Notes under the pieces: generated by a model
Database searches by the model: none
Told to the model about the DNA's origin: nothing
The model's input: only the letters and a program-made list of their open reading frames with translations
Source: Paragordius varius
Taxonomy: Eukaryota > Nematomorpha
Direction of reading: 5' to 3'
Assembly (NCBI GenBank): GCA_964247055.1
Contig: OZ176058.1
Coordinates: forward strand, 3,162,001-3,226,000
DNA: 64,000 nucleotides
Program-made: the position numbers and the translations under genes
Shown: positions 36,290-47,429 of the stretch, in pieces
Numbering within the stretch: position 1 is the stretch's first letter
How the letters are laid out: every line of letters starts with the position of its first letter

Positions 36290-36509
36290 ATTCAAATTTA
36301 TGTTTTAATTAAAATTAACACGTAAACTAAACATAAAACATTAAAAAGACAACTATACTTTTCAAAACATTAATTATAAATATCATCGTTTTTTTCAAAA
36401 TAATAGATAAAATTGTTAAAACATTCATTTCAAACCAGGTTTTATAAAGTATGGCTGTTTCAAAAAGAAATTGTCTGGTGTTTTGTCTGTAAAATAATGT
36501 TTACTGTAT
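36290..36509. mobile_element. Family A MITE, decayed
   Basis: CACGTAAACTAAACATAAAA ... AAAAAGACAACTATACTTTT on the left and TTTTGTCTGTAAAATAATGT ... TTACTGTA on the right. Confidence 0.5.
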
Positions 36510-36516
36510 AATTAAC

Positions 36517-36804
36517 TACAGTAAAAGTTGAAATTATACGGACAAAACGTATATATAAATACAAATATTATTTTTAAAGGACACCATACTTTTTAAATCC
36601 TTATTTTTTAAAATATAACTGATTATTATTTTAAACTGCGATGTATAAATATAGATAAAAATTGGTAAAATTATGAATTTGCATTTTACAATTCTATTTA
36701 TATATTTCAAAAGGATTAATCGAGGTTGATAAAAAGATATGGTTGTCTTTTGAATAAAATATTTGTCTTTATACCATTTTGTCCTTATGATTTCAATTTT
36801 TCAT
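36517..36804. mobile_element. Family A MITE
   Basis: Left TACAGTAAAAGTTGAAATTA, right TTTTGTCCTTATGATTTCAA. Follows the preceding copy by a few bases. Confidence 0.75.
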
Positions 36805-37929
36805 ATAAACTTATGCATAGTGAAATTAAAAATTTTATATTTTTGTAACCGTTTTAAACTGCGTCTCTTATAAAGGGCTTAGGGTTCAGGTATCAAAAAT
36901 AAAATATTATAAAATCATTTGAAATTATCGCCATAATTTTATTTTAAACCTTATAAATTAACATTATATCTATTAATTTTTATATTCTGAATAACTTGAT
37001 TGTTTTAGATGTTGATATAATTTAAGTAAGATGTAAAAAAAAAGAAAGAAAAAAACGACCATATAATTTTCATGTTGTTCACGAAGAAGACATATACTAT
37101 TTTAATATTCAAGCTTACATGTGACAACACGACACCAAAGGAAGTATAAAAGGGTTGCTTTTTCGGACAAAACCAATAAATTATTTTTATTTTTAAACAT
37201 TTTTTTTCAAACCAAAATAAAATTTCTTTTTTTGCATACAATAATTCTACCGTTCTTCCTAAATTATTAAAGAGAAATACATATTACATTAAAATCTTTC
37301 AGTAAAATAGACAAATTGTCCATATTATTCGTTTAAAGGTAAAAATATTTTTTAGATTTTAGAGATTTAAATCTATTAATATAATTCGTATTTTTTTGAA
37401 CAAATTTTATTTTATTAGAATCACCATTCATGAGGTTTTTGTAATCAATATGTTAATATTATGTAAAAATAAGGATTATTATACACCATTTTTAATACAC
37501 ATTTTTTTGTCCTTTTAAAACAGATTTAGTATAAAATAAATTTATCCAAAATTAAATATACAAAACTATAGTAAAGTATAGAGAATAGCCGTATAATATC
37601 AATTATCGGTTGTTTTTTACCACAAGCTACTGTGATATTTTTCAATGAGAAACATAAAAATTTATCAAGTAAGTTTAATTTTACCTGGATTGTTTTTAAA
37701 ATACCCAATGTAAGAGTCACACCATTTTATAAGTTTTTGAAAAGGTATACACTTTCATAAAAATTTTGGGGATTTTAAACAGGATTTTACATTTTGTTTA
37801 AACTTTACGATTTAATGCGTCCATATAACTTTATCAACTATGGAACAAAGGCACCATAGTTAAAGGGGCGCCGGATTTTAATAATTTTTGATATTATTTT
37901 TTTCAAAAAATAGCTATTTAAAAGTTATT

Positions 37930-38122
37930 ACAGTCATGTATGTTTATAAATGTCAAACATACGTTTTTAATTGATTTTACTTTGTTTTGATTTTACAATA
38001 AATAGGCTATTATTATTTAAAAATGCGCAAGTTAAAAGTTGACATATCAAACATCATAACAATTAAAAACAAAGTAAAATCAATTAAAAACTGTGTGACC
38101 TTTATAAAAATACATGACTGTA
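37930..38122. mobile_element. Family H MITE (single copy, 193 bp)
   Basis: TACAGTCATGTAT ... ATACATGACTGTA with inverted repeats of about 60 bp. They share TTTTTAATTGATTTTACTTT, then a short interruption, around a loop of roughly 70 bp. TA on both sides. No second copy seen in the window. Confidence 0.75.
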
Positions 38123-38827
38123 TTGATAAAACATAAAAAATCACCTATTTATGAGTGGTCAGAACTATGGTTTGAATTTGATTAAATTTTTAACTGAAAG
38201 AGGTTGCATGGAAGGGAAGGGGGGCCAGAAATTTAAGATTAGAATAACACTTCATGCCCTTTTCACTTTTCCACCCAATAACATATTGGGGTTGTTTTAT
38301 ATCTCAGAGCTTATTATGTAATTAACACTGTTTTGATAGTCATAATCCTAAAATTAAAACAGCTTCAACACACAATTGAACTAAACAGCTGATATAATAA
38401 AAAAAATGCTGGAAAAATATAGCCTGAGAACTTTTTTATATTAATTATTTGCATTTAAATTAATTTATTGCCTATTGTATGCGAAAAATTTAGAAATTAA
38501 AAATGGCGGCGAAAAAGTTTGAAACAAGGATTTTTTTCAATTTTGCATTTTTTTGTTGTATAAATGCGCTTAAAAGGCTAAATTTACATATTTAAATGGT
38601 GTTAATACCTTTTAACATATTCAAATTTCAAATCGCTTTGGGATTAAAAATATCCCAAAAGTTAATGAAGTGTTAAAGTTTTTATTTGTCAAATATTGTT
38701 GAAATCTATAATTTTTTTATTTCTGCCCCATAATTTGCTTCCCAAATCATTTACCTCGTCAGTAATAAATTATTTAATAATTATTTTAAACATTTTATAC
38801 CATATGTGTTTCGGATTTTTCAAAGAA

Positions 38828-39050
38828 GATACAATTATACAGACAAAACGTAAAAACTAATAGGCAAAATTTTAGTTGAAAAGTACAATCAATAAATTAT
38901 TTTTTTAATTTATTTAAGATAATGTGTAGCAATTTCTACCTTAATTCCCTATTTTGCAGAGTCATTTTATCGAAAAACAGGTTGAAAAAAGGTTTAAAAT
39001 ATATTTATTTTAGTTTTTGCGTTTTGTCTTTAGCGTCATATTTTGTACAA
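38828..39050. mobile_element. Family A MITE, decayed
   Basis: TACAATTATACAGACAAAAC on the left and GCGTTTTGTCTTTAGCGTCA on the right; central part diverged. Confidence 0.5.
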
Positions 39051-39295
39051 TAAAAAACTGAAATTATATGGACAAAACAGAAAATAAAGACTAATTTTTC
39101 AAAAGACACCATACTTTTGTAAATCTTAATATTTATATAAAATATGTAATTACAATCTCCAACTACATAATTGATTGTGATACCAATTTTATCAGTTATA
39201 TTTAAAAAATTTAGATTAAAAAATATGGTTGTTAGAAAAAAATATTCGTCTTTATATTTTTACGTTTTGGCCGTATAATTTTAATTTTTACTGTA
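39046..39295. mobile_element. Family A MITE
   Basis: Left TACAATAAAAAACTGAAATT, right GGCCGTATAATTTTAATTTT ... ACTGTA. Confidence 0.7.
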
Positions 39296-40540
39296 AGCGT
39301 TTGTTTTATAAAAAATTTATATATTTTCACATTTTATTTTTCGTATTAAAGGTACAAAGTTTAATTACTTGATAATAAATACCCACGCCATTTATTGAAA
39401 GGAAAATATTTTAAGAAGGTAACTAAAAATCGTATGAATGTATTTAAAATCTTTTAAATTATTCATTTTTTCATGCCAAATCAATCTTGACTTTTTACAA
39501 GATAAAATTTTTAAATATCTATATGATTGTTATTAAAATATCCTATACTAATATTTAGGATAGTTTTTGAAGTGAATTCTTTTAAATTAACAATTGTTTT
39601 TGATAATTAAAATTTAAGTATTAAGCACTCATTTAATAAAAAAGGCATATTTAGAGTTTTAACTGCGAAATCGAAATATGTCTAAATCCGATTGAAGTAA
39701 ATAGTTAGTTTTTTAATATATCGATAACAAACTTTGCTGCTAAAATATATTTTAAGAGCTATTATAATTGGTTCTATTTTAACTAATAATTTATTTGTAT
39801 CTTAGCAACCTGTGCAATCTTTTTTATATTTTTGCATACACTCATATATATATCACTTCGATAATTTCCTTTTAGAGAATTCGAAACTAGTCACTGTGCT
39901 ATATTATTTTTTATTTTGCTATTCCAAAAATATTTTATTATTTTATTTTTCTATAGCAAATAAAAACTATTTTATTTTTACATTCTTAGACATAATATCA
40001 TTAATTTGTCTTTTCAAATAAAAAAAATGTTTTTTATACAATTTTTACGTTAAAAAAACGTATTTATAATTTTTTAAAATCATTAACTTTTTAAAATATT
40101 TAAATTTACACCAGGGTACAAAACTATGTTAGGTCGGTTACCAATTTACATCTTTTTCCTTAATTCACAACCGATGTTTCATTTGAAAGATGTAAAAAAT
40201 ATGTTTAATTAATTTTTATGTCTGTCAATTTAGATTTTTTCCTTAAATATTTTTATGGTAAAAGATATTTTTTATTCCAGTAAAATTTGATCATCTAAAA
40301 ATACGCTTCAAAAAACCACAAATTTTTTAAAATTTGGTGGTTTTATTTCCATTGAAGCCTATTTTAAAACTATGATCAGCTGTTTTGGATATTTTTAATA
40401 ATTTTTTAATATTTATATATACTATCATTAATTAACAAATTTTTAATAAACGAACGATGCTATATATATTTTTCCATTTATCACGTATTGGCTGTCCAGC
40501 TCTATGGTATTCATTGCGAGTTTATTGACTTGTCATATAT

Positions 40541-40661
40541 CACAGTAGCGTGTGATACAAAAAAAGATTAGCCATAATAAAATAAATTAAAAGGATGTAA
40601 AAACCTAGGAAAAATGTGTTAAATTTTCACCGTTTGTTGTTTATTACCATACGACACTGTA
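40541..40661. mobile_element. Family E mini-MITE
   Basis: CACAGTAGCGTGTGATAC on the left and TTACCATACGACACTGTA on the right, about 120 bp, with TTTGTTGTTTATT near the right end as in other copies. Confidence 0.65.
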
Positions 40662-40998
40662 ACAAAACAGAGAGAACAATACTAATTTAATTAATGCTTT
40701 TGTCATCTATAAAACTATTAGATATGGGAAAATTAATTTATTAAATTTTATGGGAAATATGGTTTATCATTTTTGTTTTGGAATAATTGTAATGGTAACC
40801 AGAACAGTGGGACATTGTTTTAGAATAATATTGACAGATTTTATATATATATATATATATTTATAACACTTAATAATAAATGTAGAAATGTACAGTTTAA
40901 ATAATTAAATGTATTGTATGAGAATCCAAAATAGAAGCTATAAGGCATTCGAAGCAAAAACTATGGAAATATTGGTTAAAATATTTAGTAAAATTAAT

Positions 40999-41492
40999 AA
41001 CACTTCAATTTGAAGTATCTAAATAGCTCATATTGTTGATATTTTTAAAAAACTACTGAAAAAAAACGGTTTCAATTTAAGTTTTATGCTTCTATGATAT
41101 TAATTATATAAATAAGCTAAAACATCTAGACATTTTGAAAAAAGTTCCCTATCAAACTCCTTCGATGCCTTTATTTGATTCCAAGGCTAAAATTAACTTT
41201 TTATTATCACATTTAACATTATTATAAACGAAAAAGGTGGTTATTTTTCATTATTTTTATATTTAACTTATGCACACATGTCATGTTGGCTAAATTTTTT
41301 ACCTCTCAATAAGTATTATCATGTATTTCTGAATAAATTTTTTTTATATTTCGGTTCATTAATGTTATATAAGTGTAAAGTTTTGTAGTTGGATTTTATT
41401 CCATATTTTCTGAAAATTAATTAAAAAAATCCAGGGGTATCCATCGACCCCAATTCGAATTGAAGGACTGAAAATATATTGTATCCAGTGTT
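40999..41492. mobile_element. Family C element
   Basis: Begins CACTTCAATTTGAAGTATCT (terminal 20-30 bp shortened) and ends as the inverse of CACTGGATACAATATATTTT, followed by TTTAA. The body contains AGTTCCCTATCAAACTCCTT and CACATGTCATGTTGGCTAAA, as in the other copies. About 490 bp. Confidence 0.7.
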
Positions 41493-41590
41493 TAACGTAG
41501 GCATAGAAAATAATATTAAACAAGTTCTTTTTATATAATCTGATATTATCATGGGTATGCTACACATTTAAATTATTTTTATCGTTCTTT

Positions 41591-41893
41591 CGAGCAGTTG
41601 ATCATGTTCGTATCAACTATTCCGCCATAGAACCTTATCAAAGGCGTTTTCGCCTTTTAGGTTCCTTGTTTTCAATATCTCCAATATCTGAATCTATCTA
41701 TGGCGTTTTAATGCGCCTTCTTCCCCTCCTGCCTTCTACAATAGTGGTATACAACAAGCGGCTATCTATTAAATTTCTGAAGCCTGCTAAATTTCATATA
41801 GAAAATTTACAAAATCCAAGTGATATCGATTTACTTAAACACATTGTGAAAAAATCCCAAGTTATGGCAATGAACTTCATCGAAAAATGTTAA
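41591..41893 (+). CDS. Open frame of about 100 codons, unassigned
   Basis: Possible acceptor TTCTTTCGAGCAG at its start, then RAVDHVRINYSAIEPYQRRF and onward without interruption to FIEKC and stop. Codon use is clearly less AT-extreme than neighbouring DNA, suggesting genuine protein-coding ancestry. I do not recognise the family; the last part (NPSDIDLLKHIVKKSQVM) has a vague GMC-oxidoreductase look, too weak to call. It may be the last exon of a gene or a fragment carried by a transposon. Confidence 0.35.
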   Translation, partial: RAVDHVRINYSAIEPYQRRFRLLGSLFSISPISESIYGVLMRLLPLLPSTIVVYNKRLSIKFLKPAKFHIENLQNPSDIDLLKHIVKKSQVMAMNFIEKC

Positions 41894-41953
41894 TATAAAT
41901 AGTAATTATTACAGTTAATATATTTAAAAATGTGAAGAAATATTTGTTAAAGC

Positions 41954-41957
<4 letters not shown>

Positions 41958-41983
<26 letters not shown>
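41958..41983. repeat. TA microsatellite
   Basis: Dinucleotide run between the two coding-like segments. Confidence 0.85.
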
Positions 41984-41988
<5 letters not shown>

Positions 41989-42115
41989 AAATTTTGCCCG
42001 ACAAATTTCTTAATCAGAAATGCGGCCTGCCAAGCCTATTTTAGACTTCCCTGTTCTATAAAATATTAATCCATCTGTCATTTTACCGACACAGTTAGCA
42101 TCTGTTTCTATATAA

Positions 42116-42682
42116 ACCTTACACAGAACTCAAATATTCATCAACAAAGCCTTAAGGAAAATAATGGGATATTCCTATCAAAACCACTCATTAATATCCA
42201 ATGCAGCACTTTACGCCGAAACAAAATGCATTCCCAAAGAATACGCTATCCCCCTAGCAGGATTAAATGTTATGGCACATCAAATTAAAAGATGTAACAT
42301 AGGCCCACTGTGGGAAGCGCTATCATGGAAAGATAATAACACCGAAAATTACAAACAAGACAAAACTACTTGGCTAGGACGCATCTTAACATTTCTTTCA
42401 AGATTCGAATTGAATGAAAACAAATTTATTCAGTTAGTCAAACAAAACAATTGGAAGAAAACGGCCGAAGAATGCAAATTACAAATAATTGCTATGTGTT
42501 TGTTAGACCACGAGGAAAAGAAAGAACAAAAAAAGATTAGAAAAATTAAAAAATCAAGAACCGATAATGATAATATGTGGATAACGCCTACACTCGAGAC
42601 CTTAGGGTTCCTTTTTTCTCTTTATTTTACTTTGCGAAATTTTAAAAAAAATATATATAGTACAGTAGCATATGGTAAATAA
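42116..42682 (+). mobile_element. Non-LTR (LINE) retrotransposon relic, region after the reverse transcriptase
   Basis: Open for 172 codons from an ATG at 42164, with in-frame sequence from 42116. INKALRKIMGY followed by ISNAALYAETKCIPKEYAIP matches the layout seen in Jockey/I/R1-like LINEs after the RT domain (…LR-I-G-…-tp--AL-AE-g--PL…). The rest (GPLWEALSWK, then a Lys/Glu-rich stretch) is not recognised. RT and endonuclease parts are absent, so this is a 5'-truncated piece. Its last codons (STVAYGK) are contributed by a family E mini-MITE inserted at 42661. Confidence 0.45.
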
Positions 42683-42774
42683 TTCAAATAAAATAAAAAA
42701 AATAAAAAAATAAAGTTTATAATCAATTAAAATAGGTTACAAATCTTAATCTTTTCTTACCATACGCTACTGTA
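42661..42774. mobile_element. Family E mini-MITE
   Basis: 114 bp, TACAGTAGCATATGGTA ... TACCATACGCTACTGTA; near-perfect terminal inverted repeats of 17 bp, TA-flanked. Confidence 0.8.
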
Positions 42775-43439
42775 TATAACGAATTTGATTTCCAAAACAG
42801 TCTAAACTTATAATAATTTTTAAACTAAATTTTTTGGAACTTTAAAAACTGTACCTTAATACGATAATATTAACTGAATCAAAATACTTTACGTACATCA
42901 AACATTTTATAGCAAATAATTGGCTTGGATTTAGAAACAACCATTTTTTTTTCTCCTTTGAAGATAACTAATTAAAACATCCATAAAATATAAATAAAAA
43001 AATATTTCAATATAATAAAGGTCATCCTAATAAATTTTTGAATAAATTTAAACCGATATAACTTTAAATATAACTTCCTTATTTATATTAGAATAAATCA
43101 AACTTTTGTAATCAATGCCCCGTGAAGGCTATGCTGTGAAGGGGATTGGGGAGTCTTGTGCAGACTGAAACTGTCAAGTTAGATTGATCTTGTTTCACCC
43201 CTGATACTGATACTGATATATATATATATCCGCACTGTCTAAGGCGATACCATTTGAATTACGATTCTACTTCTAGACTAACTAAACGAAATTGAAAACA
43301 TTTACATAGATTGTTAATCAAAATTTTATCAAGATTTAATTATTTTGCTGAAATTTTAAAAAACTTATTCAATATGTCACAAAGAATAGAGATTCAATTT
43401 TTAGTGTCAAATGCCTCTATCTAAAATTTAAAAAGTGCA

Positions 43440-44640
43440 CACACTGCCTCTCGAATCGGGGGGGGGGGGATAAAATATATCCAAATAAGATAGAAAAATG
43501 TATCACGAGTATCATGGTGCTTTTGGTTTTGACGTTAACGAATAATTTTAAAAAGTTAGCTGCACCCAAGTAGTAACAGCTTCCTATCAGAAAGAAAATG
43601 GGAAAATATGCGCAGATTTTGCAAATAAATTTTTTGAAATCTGAATGCTATATTCGAAAATCCCTAAATATGATAAACCATATATGAAGAGTAAAACAAA
43701 TTTTTTAAAAATTTTTTATTTTTTGATGTGAGCTCCAAAAGTAATATTTTATCCCCTTAATGAGTTGGTTCTCTTAAAAACTTAAAAATCGCAAGATCGT
43801 GAGAAAAATGTAAAATTATTGCTAAATTTTGACTTCCAATAAAAATATTTTTATTTTATAGTAAATTTTTGATGATTTGGCATGTTGGAAACGGCATACT
43901 TAATTAAAAACATTTTTTTAACATAATTTGATGATTGCTGAATGATTAAACTATTGCTAGTCTTTAAATTTATTTTATAAAATTTTATGCTTTGTTTACA
44001 AATATTCTCCAAATTTGAGAGCCAAAGTTTATATTTAAAAATCTGAGTTAATAGAAATCATCAGCATTTTCTATTTTACAAAAAATGTATGTTTTGTACA
44101 TTAAAGGGTTTTTATACCGTTTTCATCACGCCTCAAATAGTATGAAATATGCTACACAAGTTGTGCTATAAAGCAGTGGTTGCCAAAAGAAGGGCCACCC
44201 CCCCCAAAGGGGCCGTAGGTCAATCAAATTGAGGTGCGAAAAATTAGAATATGTTATTAAAAAATATAACTAGAAACAAATTGAATTATTTCAGGTGCAT
44301 CAAGATTGGTCACCGATATGGAAAAAATATTTCAAATGCAGATATAAGGATCTTCACAGATTGGGATATTTAAATTATATAATATATTTAGATTTCTCTT
44401 GGATTTTTTGATGAGGGGGGGGGGGTAAGCATGAACAAAAAAGGTTGGGAACCACTGATTTAAAGTATATTTTAATAAAAAGTATGCATTTTTTAAAAAG
44501 TATTTTTATTAGATGCCAAAACTTGGCATCCATTAATTTTATCATGATATCTTGGCATTTTATGTTTATAAAAGAATTGGCCGATTTGAGAAAGAGAAAA
44601 AATTTAGGACTTTCGAAGTCGCATCTAAAAATTAGAAAAT
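43440..44640. repeat. Dispersed repeat D, second copy, split by a hAT MITE
   Basis: Co-linear with 29010-29800: a G homopolymer then GATAAAATATA, TCATGGTGCTTTTGGTTTTG, GCCTCAAATAGTATGAAATA; continues after the hAT insert with TATGCATTTTTTAAAAAGTA. Confidence 0.5.
44174..44457. mobile_element. hAT-type MITE (284 bp)
   Basis: Ends CAGTGGTTGCCAA and TTGGGAACCACTG are inverted repeats of the CAGTGGTTCCCAA hAT type. Flanking 8-mers CTATAAAG and ATTTAAAG match at 6 of 8 positions, as expected for an aged 8-bp target duplication. C- and G-homopolymer runs lie next to each end. Confidence 0.8.
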
Positions 44641-44825
44641 TTTAAAAATATCATATTCCTTATATATAATTTATGATATTTTACGGTATTTTTAAATGCA
44701 TTTAGCTTTCAAAAAATTTTAAATAAACAAAACATGCATTTGTTTTGCCCTTATATGCAGTATCACAATAAAAAATATTTAATTACTAGTGGAGGGGGGT
44801 AAAACTGAAACTTGGTAATCCTGAT

Positions 44826-44826
<1 letters not shown>

Positions 44827-44856
<30 letters not shown>
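44827..44856. repeat. TA microsatellite
   Basis: AT dinucleotide run just before the unassigned frame at 44882. Confidence 0.85.
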
Positions 44857-44881
44857 TGTATCATCTTTTGTATAAAATGCT

Positions 44882-45220
44882 ATGTTGTTAAGCTTCAAAA
44901 TTAGGCAGAAATCAGATATTTTAAAAAATTTGTGGGATTACAACCCTACTTTAAATTCTAACATTGATTATAGTATAAGGAATCAGATGCTAAGATTCAG
45001 CCAAAAAGCTTCTCCAAAATGCAATCGTCAACGAAAATTCAAAGTTAAAGGATTATCAAATAGAATTATTTTATTGTTTAACATATGCTCGTTTCGCTTT
45101 TTATATTTCACGCATACCATATGGCAGCCTTACCAGAGTATATATATAAAGAGGCTAGTAGGAGATGATTCATTTTATATTCTTGTTGTTTTAATTTTCT
45201 ATCTTGCAATTGTGCTGTGA
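44882..45220 (+). CDS. Unassigned open frame of 112 codons
   Basis: Starts MLLSFKIRQKSDILKNLWDY; the first 60 residues are basic and polar (ASPKCNRQRKFKVKGLSNR), the last 40 hydrophobic, perhaps one membrane segment near the end (FYILVVLIFYLAIVL). An exon-like segment follows at 45614-45667 (YAIRNLKHFLLQTC..., donor GTAAGT) and another open frame at 45715-45912. I recognise none of them. They could be remnants of one gene or chance frames. Confidence 0.25.
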   Translation: MLLSFKIRQKSDILKNLWDYNPTLNSNIDYSIRNQMLRFSQKASPKCNRQRKFKVKGLSNRIILLFNICSFRFLYFTHTIWQPYQSIYIKRLVGDDSFYILVVLIFYLAIVL

Positions 45221-46224
45221 TGGAAAAAAGCCAATCGAAATATATTTGGAATACACAATAATTTTTATTAATTTCATCTTCCTTTTTTTCTTCCAATTTT
45301 GCTTTGGCTTTTTAACGCTCTGCTTTTTTCCACATTATTCCTAGCTTTTATTTGCAGCTAATGAAATTACAATTTAACATCATCAATATAAAATGATCTT
45401 TCATCTGTGTTTTGCCATTCATTTCAAGTTAATAATATATGATTTTGTGATTAATTTATTCGTTTTCGATAATCAAACTTATCGATAATGGTTTAATTCA
45501 TGATATATATTTTACTGGCTATAATTCTATACTTGATAAATTAAATTTAAATATCCAACCAATATTTTTTTGCATAAGTTATCACATATAATAAAATTTT
45601 GTTTTATATTTAGTATGCTATCCGCAATTTAAAACATTTTTTATTGCAAACCTGCTTCCAAGATTTAGTAAGTAATATAAATTTAATTTTTTTTGAAATA
45701 ATCCTAATTATATATTGGAATTTATAAAAAAATACCACGGTATTTTAGATTTTAAAGGCCAAATAAATATTTGTGATTTTATTACCGTTTTAATCAAAAC
45801 ATATTTCTTCCTTGTTGAACGTTTTTTTTGTGTTGAAAATAATTTAAACAAGTATAAAACCTTAAAATTAGAATTTTTTAGGGGGCGGTTTAATGTTGGA
45901 ATCACCCTTTAAAATTCTTGTTTCTATAAACATTTAAACACTTTTTGCTATTTTTTTGTCGATTTTATAGAGTTTTAAATTTTTGCAAATTGAAGTATAT
46001 TTACCTATTTTATTTTGATAACGTTATCCAAAAAATTTTAAAATTATTTTGATAGAAAAATTTGTTGAAATTTAATTCATTTTAATTTAAAACATTTAAG
46101 TTTAAAAAAAAATTGGTTAAAAACAAACCGAACTTTAATCAATAAACCTCTAATTTTTCTGAATATTTATAAAATAATTTTTTAATTTAAATTATCTTAA
46201 ATGCTCAGTTTTGGGTTCACAGTA

Positions 46225-46346
46225 TACAGTCGCGTATGGTAATAAACAACAAATGGTTGAAATGAAACAATTTTTCCCCTTTGATTTAACGTTCTCAATG
46301 TTTATTTAATTATCGACAAAGTTTTTTTTAACCATACGCTGCTGTA
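46225..46346. mobile_element. Family E mini-MITE
   Basis: TACAGTCGCGTATGGTA ... AACCATACGCTGCTGTA, about 120 bp, with AACAACAAATGGTTGAAA after the left end as in the copy at 56297. Confidence 0.8.
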
Positions 46347-46510
46347 TATTGATATTATTTAAGGACCAACTTTAAATGCGTTTTGACATTCAATTTTTTG
46401 GTATTACACTTTTATGACTTTTATTCAGTAAATTTTTTAATTTAAGGGAAAAAATAATTAATTTGTTTCTTGTACATGATTTTTCTTTAATACGATGTAA
46501 CTATTTAATT

Positions 46511-46725
46511 CAGGGGTGTCCAGCACGCCATCCGCTAAAAATTTGGAATTTTAAAATATGCCTACAAAATCTTGCAAAATTAATATTTAAAAATATCCAA
46601 TTGGCAAGAACTAGAATCTTATATTGCGTCTGTATTTTGAAATCTTGTGGTTTAACCTAATATTTGTGAATCTTCATATATGTATTTTGATTTCGGCCCG
46701 CGAATAACGTGTCGAACAAGTTTTA
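46511..46725. mobile_element. hAT-like MITE, right end decayed
   Basis: Begins CAGGGGTGTCCAGCACGCCA, a classic hAT terminus, and has TTCGGCCCGCGAATAACGTG near the other side. The right terminal inverted repeat is only partly recognisable. Confidence 0.5.
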
Positions 46726-47429
46726 ACAATTTTTACTGCTATAAGCGAATAATAATTGTCTTTTATTCTATCTGGCAATATATAAAGAAAATTTTGTATT
46801 ATATAAAACTTTACTGTATCTTTGAAAGTTTTTGTGTTTTAACGTGTGTTTTTATATGTATATATATTCCTATAAGATTTTGTCATGGCTACTTGGTAAC
46901 AAACTCCTACGCTTACAATTACAGCTGTCACACTAATTACAAGACAAGACAAGAATATATGAGAAATATATGGAGAAGATAGATGGTGACACAAAAAAAC
47001 TATACAATTATCATCCAAATTTAACACGCACAACAAGACGAAAAATCGAAAATATGTTTAGTTTTAATCCGTGCGTGATTTTATAAAGAATTCTTCCTTA
47101 TTGAATGTTTAAATAATAGTTGTTTAAAGAAAGATATATAATTACATTAGCCTCTAATTAGTCAATTTAATAACTCTACCCGGTGTTTATATTTTTGAAT
47201 TTACAACACATTTTTTTGCTTTTTTATCCCATCCCTTTTTATATGTGTTTGGAAAAAAAATGTTTTGCATTTTTTCCTGAAAGTTTTTTTTGCCGTATTA
47301 TTCCGCTACCTTTTCATTCCTATATTTTATATGGATCGACTGAAATTTATTGAAAAAAAAGCAATCAATACCAATTGTGTGAAATAAATATACGATTAAT
47401 TAGTCAATTGTGACAAAAATTTTTTTTTC

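Larger units (their letters stand above)
26188..47429. other. Gene-poor, transposon-rich intergenic block
   Basis: 21 kb between TMEM143 and muscleblind. Besides the elements listed separately, the stretches 31500-32750, 34000-36280, 36805-37925, 39300-40540, 42780-43400 and 45300-46220 show no repeat family or gene that I can support. The last 700 bp (46730-47429) should contain the muscleblind 5' UTR and promoter; I see no splice acceptor before the ATG and no distinct core promoter motif. Confidence 0.5.
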
